Assembly (NCBI GenBank): GCA_028571685.1
Contig: CM053146.1
Span: forward strand, 116,039,431-116,103,430
DNA from: Heterohyrax brucei
Lineage: Eukaryota; Chordata; Mammalia; Hyracoidea; Procaviidae
Length of the DNA stretch: 64,000 nucleotides
Direction of reading: 5' to 3'
In this document: piece after piece, positions 57,037 through 64,000 of the stretch
Numbering within the stretch: the first letter of the stretch is position 1
Layout of the letters: each line of letters starts with the position of its first letter
Made by a program: the position numbers and the translations under genes
Notes under the pieces: model-generated
Seen by the model: the letters and a program-made list of their open reading frames with translations, nothing else
What the model was told of the DNA's origin: nothing
The model's database searches: none

Positions 57037-58667
57037 GATCAGAGATTGGTGATAACTCATCCATGATCAATACCGGAACTTACTTGAATTCCTAAATGGT
57101 GACCACAGCAGGCTCTTTAAACTCGTGGTGTTTGCTTTCTACCAGATACCATCTGGTTGTTCATCAGGTTATTTTAAGTAAGAGACATGTTCTTATCAAC
57201 TGCATTGTCAGAGTGAGCAGATTCAAAGTATATCAACATTTTAGCCCAAGGCCTTCTTTTGCCTTTTAAGTGTGTAAGACAATAGAAAATAAATTTTATT
57301 ATACCTAATAATATCAGAATGTACACTAAGAATATTACTATGTGATATAGCCCATATGGTAACCAACCAAACCAATCTGGTGTTCATAAAGATGTTACTG
57401 TGTGCAACTAAGTAGCTTGCTGTCTAATTCTGTGTGTTTCTTGTCTACAGCATAGACTATACTTTCTTGAGTTAATAAAAAAAATCTTAAGTCTATTCTG
57501 CTATCTCAGGTCAGCTTGGTTTATTAGACTGGAGATCACTGTTGTATTTCTATCCTATTAGCAATTTTATCTGTTATTTATTCCATTGTGATGAACAATT
57601 TCTTAAACATTTCTCCAATTCAATTATACCATAAGTAGGAATTAAAGTTACCAACTGTATTCTCAGTGTTGGACCAGTTGGTTTTCTTCTGACTCCCATT
57701 TTACAATGGGTAAAGAAATTACATTATTTTTGCAGTATTTACTGGCATAATTACTGTGAACATCTAAAGCCGATCCTGAAGTTCCCAGAGTGCATTGTTC
57801 ATGCATTCCCAGAAAACTACATAAGAGATTGCCTACACAAATTCACTGTCAGCTGGAACATCTAAATCAGTATTGCTGAATCTAACATACAAAGACATAC
57901 ATCCACAAGCAGCCCATAAGGTTTGTCTAAAGAAAACAGAAAGCATAGAAAAACTAACATGTGACAGACAAGTTTCCATTAAAGAACTAATGATTAGCAA
58001 GATAATACAGGATGGACCTCTTCTGTTGAAGGTCCTCAGTTAATCTCTTTAAAACATACTAAGTGATCTTCCCAAGGGCAAGCTGCCTTTCTTTGGTTGA
58101 CCTACTAACAGTTATGGGTCACTGTCTCAGAAGCAGAAATGGAACTTAACACAAAATGGAATCTGAGCCATGAGGGTAGTCTCCTCTAAGAATCTGGTTT
58201 CTTTAAGATACATGATTTTCTGTATAGCAAGATGGTGAGAGTTTGATTGTAAACATTGGATAGGTATATCATATACCATTGTCTTGCAGACTAATCTAAC
58301 TATTTACTGATTTACCTTAAACATAGCCTTCAGTTTGATCAGTCAGATATTTGGACTCAGTTTCATAGAACAGGTTGAATTTAAAAAAAAAGGTATAACA
58401 ACCAGAGCAAAATGCTTTAGAACCATTGTTTGACTCTAAGCAGCTTCAGGCCTTGGGCTTTCTTCAATGCTGAAAGTTCAAAGGGATACCCAGATGCAGT
58501 AGCCTGTATTTGCTACCCTCTTTATGAAAGCCAGAATTCTGAATTCTAGGAGAATTACAGTCTTTCATGGTTTTCTCCTTTGGACCATGATCTTAGATAA
58601 AAATTGTTCAATAATGTTCAATAATGGTTCAAAAATGGTATTTGAATACCATTTGGTTCTTAAGACT

Positions 58668-58990
58668 CTAGGCACCATATAGCAAACTAGGAAGTAGAAT
58701 AGAAACACTAACAATAATATTAGGCCAATCGTCTGAAATAACTAATGAAACCATGACCCTAAGTCTTTGAACCAAGGAAACAAATCTCATGGGGTGTTTA
58801 TTTATGCATAAGCAGCACCAAAGACTGTTATTATGTGCCTCAACAGCAACTGCATTTCGTAAAACCTCAGCTTGTGTGTTAATATAAATGCAGCAATATT
58901 TATTCAAGGCACAAACTGTTTCTTGATAGAACTAATAGAAAATCTAATGCTATTCTAATTTGTAAAATTACAGCTCCAGCTTCAGATACA
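58668..58990 (-). pseudogene. env: ERV envelope transmembrane-subunit remnant
   Basis: The minus strand carries two adjacent, frame-shifted pieces of a retroviral TM subunit. Around 58968-58935 lies a segment resembling the conserved heptad/immunosuppressive-domain region. After a shift, a cysteine codon (58913-58911) is followed five codons later by a CysCys pair (58895-58890), one residue short of the gamma-type CX6CC motif. A hydrophobic stretch (about 58740-58690) could be the membrane anchor. Stops and shifts make it non-functional. Envelope mediated membrane fusion in the ancestral virus. Confidence 0.6.
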
Positions 58991-59809
58991 CATCTGGTTA
59001 TGATATTTACAACTTCACTAAGTTGAGAGTGGCAATATCTAAACCCAGTAGTTAAATAACTTAGGAAAAAGGAAAATGGCTTCTTATTTCTAGAAAGCAG
59101 GACCTTAAAACATCAGCAATATTACCACATAAAAACCCATAGTTTCTTCTGTTTTATGTACTTATTTTCTTTCAGTGTGATTTTGAACAGCTGTAGTCTA
59201 TGAACACTTCAGATTTTACACAGGCGTTTTGGAAATCTTGACTGAGTCTAATCGCAATCTTTCTCATAAGTCCAAGATAGTCTATATTTTTTGTTGATAT
59301 ATTCTGGTCAAACATTCTCAGCAGATTAGCAAAGTAAAAACGTCTCTGAAGGTGACAAAATTTAGTATGGCCACAATTAATTTCTAAAAATAAATACTCT
59401 TACAATGAAAGAGCTGGTATAAATTAATTACAAGCATAACATAAAGGCTAAATAAAATTAAGTAAAAAAACTCTAGACAACCATATTTATAAATATACCG
59501 ACTAACCATAATTTTCAAGAACTCCAGCTATAATACACAATAATATTCAGGCGTAACACCATATAGTCAGAATATACCAAGAATATATATACCAAGATTT
59601 ATCAAGTGTCTAAATACCTGAACAGTAATAAAAAACAAAACAACAACAACAACAAAAAACCTTCATAGGTAAATAATATGAATTCCTCGAAGCATTAGTT
59701 TTGATGTTAAATTAAAAAAATAGTAACATTGCAACCAAATTAGCAACAAAGAAGTAATAATAAAATTATGACATAATGTTATGCATTTATTATCTAATAT
59801 TAGGCAAAA

Positions 59810-59982
59810 GAAAACTCTAGTGGCATAGTGGTTAAATGTTACAGCTGCTAATCAAAGGGCTGGTAGTTCAAATTGACCAGGTACTCCTTGGAAACTCTAT
59901 GGAACAGTTCTACTCTGTCCTGTAGAGCCTCAATGAGTCAGAATCAACTTGACAGTAACGTGGTTTTTTTTTTTTTTTGGTT
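59810..59982 (+). mobile_element. AfroSINE inside the ERV, perfect target duplication
   Basis: A complete plus copy ending in a 15-base T tract. TATTAGGCAAAA (12 bases) lies on both sides, at 59798-59809 and 59983-59994, with no mismatch. Confidence 0.96.
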
Positions 59983-61956
59983 TATTAGGCAAAAACATAA
60001 GAGGAAATACTAACATAAATTTTACCTCAATGAGCATCAGATGTTTCTCTTAATTTTGACATGTCCCGGGTAATTTATTACACAAAGCTTTTTAGCATTT
60101 TTTCTTTATAAAAAATACTTGTGGCGTCCCATGAAGTTTCAGAATTGTCAGTTTATTATAAGTTTTCAAGAAACAATATCTATTTCACCAAAGATCTTAA
60201 AGTAAAAACCTTATTTTTTTTTTTTCCTTAAAAGTCAGCCTTGGTTTTTGGTTCAGAAATCTTATTTGCCTTCGAGGCAGATTACAAAGAATAAATTAAC
60301 TCTTCAATTTAGAAATCAAAGAAAATTTTGTTATTTTTACAGCAAAGAAACCCAACTCCTGATCTTACCTGCTATATAACACTAAAGCTCCAAAAGTTTC
60401 ACAAGTTAAAGAACCAAACTTCAGTTAGACAGATAAAACTTTTTACCACACCAAAAACATGTCTTTTCTCAATAAACCTCTTAAATGTTGTCTACACTGC
60501 ATACTTCATACACTGTCTTTCTTTAAATGGCAAAAAGGAACATACTCATTAACAAAGTTAAATATATATATTTACTTATAAGTGTATATATTATGTCAAA
60601 TATATATATATAAAGCAAAAGCATGTCAATTATGACAAGTATAACTCAATTTACATCAGTAAGTTACCTCAGAAGTCTTGGAAATTACTTTAAGCTTGTA
60701 TATCACAAAACATAACTATAATTGAACTAAAATTGGCATAAACAGTCCAAGTTTTCGACTTTTACTATTTCTCTTATTTTCCCAATCTAATTTTAGCCTT
60801 TAAAGATTTAACAAACTGATTTTAGAAATCACAAAATCTCTGATCAATTTGACAATTCCCTGGTATGGATAGACCCTCTGACTGCTGCTAGAAGCATTTT
60901 TCCAGGCCATTTCAGATGTATCTCCATGTTCCCCTACAATACACAGAACTTGTTTACAATTCTTTTACAGTTGGGAGCCACTCAATATTTGGTAATTTTA
61001 GCAAAGCAGCAATTCTTCCATATTTTCTTTTTGTCTTAAAAAGTCTCCACTTAGTTGGAAAGGGTCTTTTAAAAGCATTCCTGAAGCTATATGACCTTGG
61101 AGATTGGGGAACCAGAGTGGCCTGATCATGTCCTGCCCTTCACATTTTTCAGCTCAAGGTAGAAGACAAGATTAGGTCATTGCAAATCACTTACATATGT
61201 TTAAGTTCACCAACGCATTTTGGAAAGCAAAAGATAACTAATTTCTTTCCCCTAACTATTTTGGAACTGCTTCTTTTACTTACGATATAGCTATCCTTTC
61301 TCTTTAAATGAACCATATTTCATATAATATCAAACTTAAGTTACTTAAGCTTAAGATTGACACGGAATATAAAGATCTTAGTGTATGTTTCAAATAGGCT
61401 AATTTATACCAGATTTCTTCAAGTAGCTACTGAAGTGTAAATCACAAGATACATGCAAGATACAGTTTTTCTGGATGAAGAAAGAACTGAGGTTCTTACA
61501 AAAAACAGCAATTCCCATCTATAGTCAACAACCTAATGGGAGACAGCCACAAACTACACTAGCCTAGAAGCAAGCTCTTAGAACAGAAGCAGAAAGACAA
61601 CATAAATTCACTGAATACAAAAAAGGATATGGGAATTGTAGTTTCTTAAAGTGTATGTAGTATGTAGCAATTTTTGGTAAGATCAGCTCAATTCAATGGA
61701 AAAAAATAGTTTGAGATAAAACTTGTTAACTTCCAGAGCCTCAGATGGAGGAATACTAGAACTCTTGACAAAAACTAAACATCAAGCAGTTTCCCTAAAG
61801 AGGAAAGAAAGGACAACACAAATGAAAGCTCGTTTTCCCAAAAAGGTCACTGAAATTCTAAATTAATTCTAGTATACTCAGTTTATAACATTTTTAAATA
61901 TAAACTGCAAGCCAGTGTCTGAAGAGTAGGGGTAAAATTCAGGATCATTTATCAAA

Positions 61957-62073
61957 GATGCCAGCCAGCCAAGTGCCGTTGAGTCGGATCCGACTCATGG
62001 CGACCCAAGGGGCCAGGGTAGAACTGACCTCCAGAGTATTCAAGGAGCGCCTGGTGGATTTGAAGTTTCAAGT
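61957..62073 (-). mobile_element. SINE fragment with distinct tail, inside the ERV
   Basis: A reverse piece, 'agccagccaagtgccgttga', 'gtcggatccgactcatggcg', 'aggagcgcctggtggatttg'. The promoter end is missing. The tail is the subtype also seen at 27958-27998, and the sequence is little diverged from it. Confidence 0.85.
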
Positions 62074-62613
62074 TTTTGGTTTCCTTCTTTTTGAACTCAA
62101 TTCATTCTGATGACTGGAGATCTAGCCTCTTATTTTAGACCTTAAATGTACTAGTGCCTCCAATTGAAAAGTATTTTAAAGCTGCTGCTGATTTCAATTT
62201 TTAATATTGTGAGCCTTCATTGATTAACCATATCATAAAAAAGGTATGAAAACTACCTTTTCTTCCTTAAATTTCACAGCACAGGTAAGGAGTTGCCACC
62301 TCCCCCTGAGAATTTAACAGAACAGAGAGCTGTTTTCCTGAGTCACAGAAAAGCCCAGATTTTGTGACTTACGGTGATCCAGAGTGCTTTGAAAATAGAA
62401 TTACCTTTTTAATGTTTCACATGTCTGACTCTGGACCTAAACTTCAGTTTACCAAAATAGCTGATAAATATCTCTCAACCAAATGACCTATCAAAAATCT
62501 AAAGAAGATTCTCCTTAATCAACCAACAGGCTTTTCAAAACAAACATACTGAACAAAACTTAAGAAAACATGAGAAAAATGAAAGAATAAGCAAAGTCTT
62601 GTTTTCCAAGAAC

Positions 62614-62622
62614 ACTCACCTC
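62614..62622 (-). promoter_or_regulatory. Candidate ERV 5' splice donor
   Basis: The minus strand reads GAG|GTGAGT, a near-consensus donor about 150 bases downstream of the 5' LTR, where retroviruses place the donor for spliced env RNA. Function is inferred from sequence and position only. Confidence 0.4.
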
Positions 62623-62744
62623 ATGGGTGTCGAAAGGACATGGGGTGGGAACATTTGGGTCCAGAAGATAGGACCTCTCTTTTGCCACCTTCTGCTCTAC
62701 AGTGCAGGTCTCCTCAAGTTCAATTGGATTCGTAGCTTCAGAAA

Positions 62745-62762
62745 TCTTTGACAACTATGCCA
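62745..62762 (-). other. ERV primer-binding-site-like sequence
   Basis: Five bases inside the 5' LTR the minus strand reads TGGCATAGTTGTCA. The first 14 bases match the complement of a serine tRNA 3' end (TGGCGTAGTCGGCA) at 11 positions, and two of the three differences are transitions. The position is correct for a primer-binding site. Confidence 0.6.
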
Positions 62763-62767
62763 TTAAC

Positions 62768-63315
62768 TGTTCTAGGGGAAAAACATGGCAAAGTTTGCTA
62801 AAGCAAAAAGAAAGTTTTATTTGACATGTATTCAAAAGGGCAAAAGTAGGAAATGGACAAGTATACTGCTAGAACCATGTCTGCCCAAGAGTAAAGAAAC
62901 TACAGAATAAACAGAAGTCAGGAAACGGACAAGCAAGCCACCACAGCATTGTCTACCCGAGTCCAAAGAAGTTACAGAAACATCAAAGTATATTAACATT
63001 ACAAATAGGCATAACCATTGAAAGCTTCACTTTTTCACAGATTGCTTGGAAACTGTGATCCCACATTTTGAATCATCTTTCTTAATAACCGTTGGTACAG
63101 GCTTCAGTTATATTCACTAAATACTAATAGAAAAAAGATAAGAGTGGAAAGTCTTTTGTGTTCAATTTGAATGGCTTATGTATAAGGTTCCCATCTGTTG
63201 TCTTTATCTCAGGGGCCAGATGATGTGCCTTTGTGAGTTCTTGTGGGCTGTGTTGGGTTGCATTCTCTATGCTCAAGGACAGCACATAATGATTCCAATA
63301 TTATTTCCTAAATCA
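62768..63315 (-). mobile_element. ERV 5' LTR
   Basis: On the minus strand it begins TGATTTAGGAAATAATATTG (63315) and ends CTAGAACA (62768), with TG..CA termini. A poly-A signal AATAAA lies at about 62820-62815, near the 3' end, fixing the orientation. It holds two units of the roughly 68-base repeat (about 62845-62990). Confidence 0.9.
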
Positions 63316-63410
63316 AGTGAAAAATAAACCTTGTTTTAAGGCACTGGAGTTGTCACTGAGGCATTACTTAGCTTATCTGACTTATGGACACTTTTTAATA
63401 TAATAAACTG
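63316..63410 (+). mobile_element. Old interspersed repeat, right half of the provirus target
   Basis: The words 'agtgaaaaataaaccttgtt', 'ttaaggcactggagttgtca' and 'gcattacttagcttatctga' continue the repeat that stops at 54964. Joined across AGTG, the two halves are collinear. Confidence 0.7.
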
Positions 63411-64000
63411 TAAAAGATGCTTAATGGAGTCTGATTAAGGTAGAAGTTAATGTCATCCAGTGTGTATTGTCCATCTCTGTGTTCCACATTGCTATGTCTC
63501 ATGTGACAGGGACAATTGCATATAATTGCTGGCCTTTGCTTGCTTACTACAGGAATGGCCGTCTTTGTTCCTTGAGGACTTACATCTGTTTTCTCTGTAG
63601 GATCATGGTTCTATGTCTCCAAAAATGCTTTTACATATGTTTTCACAGGAATGGAAGCTAAAAATATATTCCCCTTTTGGCATCGCTGGGTGCCTGGCCC
63701 CTCCTTTCCTGTTGAAGGGGGTCTTGTTAGTAGTAGGTGGTTCAGTGTATACATCCTAAAATCTCAGCAGGTAGGACTTGGTCTGGAGCTGAGGCAGGAG
63801 CTGGAATTGAAGCTGAGGTAGGGGTGAGGGTTGAGAGTAGGGAAAGAAAGCTGGGGCAGGGACTGGGGCAGATGCAGTTGTAGGATGAGACACTATTAAT
63901 CTTAGGAAGTCTATAGAGGATTTGGTAATCATTCAAAAGTCACTATTAAGGAAAGTAAAATGATTGGAAATTTTGACTCATTCTAGATGTGGAAATTCTG
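63411..64000. other. Unassigned sequence
   Basis: No gene is recognised. 63780-63875 is purine-rich (GGAGCTG/GAGGTAGGGG), and the 64-codon minus frame there is low-complexity Pro/Ser/Ala and probably chance. Confidence 0.35.

Larger units (their letters stand above)
57037..62744 (-). pseudogene. ERV internal region, coding capacity destroyed
   Basis: No frame longer than about 80 codons survives on the minus strand. I could not recognise gag, protease, polymerase or integrase blocks by eye. The only coding trace is the envelope piece near 58.9 kb. Later SINEs lie at 59810 and 61957. The 1.6 kb between the envelope trace and the polypurine tract is unexplained. The region is AT-rich, with an (AT)n patch near 60565-60612 and a CAA tract near 59640. 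Confidence 0.7.
54965..63315 (-). mobile_element. Complete endogenous retrovirus with two LTRs
   Basis: Read on the minus strand: 5' LTR (63315-62768), primer-binding-site-like sequence (62762-62745), degenerate internal region, polypurine tract (57036-57024), 3' LTR (57023-54965). The target duplication AGTG is present on both sides (54961-54964 and 63316-63319). The internal region is about 5.7 kb including SINEs, short for a provirus, and no long frame survives. A transmembrane-envelope trace with gamma-type features and the four-base duplication favour class I. The LTRs differ at 15 of 77 positions in one hand-aligned block (55915-55991 against 63020-63096), so the insertion is old. Confidence 0.9.

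Noticed and set aside
62560-62754. 64-codon minus-strand frame just inside the ERV 5' LTR, possible host exon
   Set aside because: It overlaps the primer-binding-like site and leader and shows no known domain; part of the provirus leader or gag region is simpler.
1-64000. A novel bacterial-type defence or biosynthetic system
   Set aside because: The window is mammalian repeat DNA; no operons, ribosome-binding sites or long prokaryotic frames exist.

Overview
This is eukaryotic, mammalian DNA with no recognisable host protein-coding exon. It is built mostly from interspersed repeats. The repeat set points to an afrotherian, most likely an elephant and less likely a sirenian or hyrax. The markers are tRNA-derived AfroSINEs (over 30 pieces on both strands), a BovB-like RTE LINE whose 3' end reads 'ctatgagtcgga..cgactcgacggcacctaacaacaac', a lineage L1 with a characteristic 3' UTR, and MaLR-like LTRs running TGTCATGGATTGAAT to GACTAAGACA. 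Family names come from pattern recognition and memory, not from a database search.

Layout. 1-5737: an L1 on the minus strand, running off the left edge at its 3' end. It has a GC-rich 5' UTR, an open ORF1, and an ORF2 damaged by two nonsense codons and one indel. 5739-5812: an L1 3' tail on the other strand. 6355-9595: a nearly full-length, decayed RTE. 9790-11745: an old L1M fragment carrying two SINEs. 11750-23640: MaLR-like LTRs, L1M 3' UTR pieces, many AfroSINEs, and a nest of an LTR-like element inside an AfroSINE inside a MIR at 20.5-21.6 kb. 23640-38200: L2, further RTE copies, two of which also contain MaLR-like LTRs, and more SINEs. 38200-42840: about 4.6 kb with little repeat, the best place here to look for conserved non-coding sequence. 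42840-54640: nested SINEs, RTE pieces, L1 3' UTRs, a MIR and a mariner fossil.

54965-63315 holds one complete old endogenous retrovirus on the minus strand. It has two LTRs, a primer-binding-site-like sequence, a polypurine tract, a transmembrane-envelope remnant and an AGTG target duplication. When the provirus is taken out, the two flanks join into one older repeat. Later elements (a MaLR-like LTR, a 5'-truncated L1 and SINEs) inserted into it.

How the parts work together: ORF1p and ORF2p are the L1 retrotransposition machinery. RTE encodes endonuclease and reverse transcriptase, and its 3' tail is shared with the AfroSINEs, which suggests that RTE mobilised them. Everything except the L1 ORF1 reading frame looks dead. 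I saw no CRISPR array, operon or bacterial-type system. The most informative objects are the provirus with its precise insertion site, the young-looking L1 with its duplicated promoter module, and the layered insertions that give a relative chronology.
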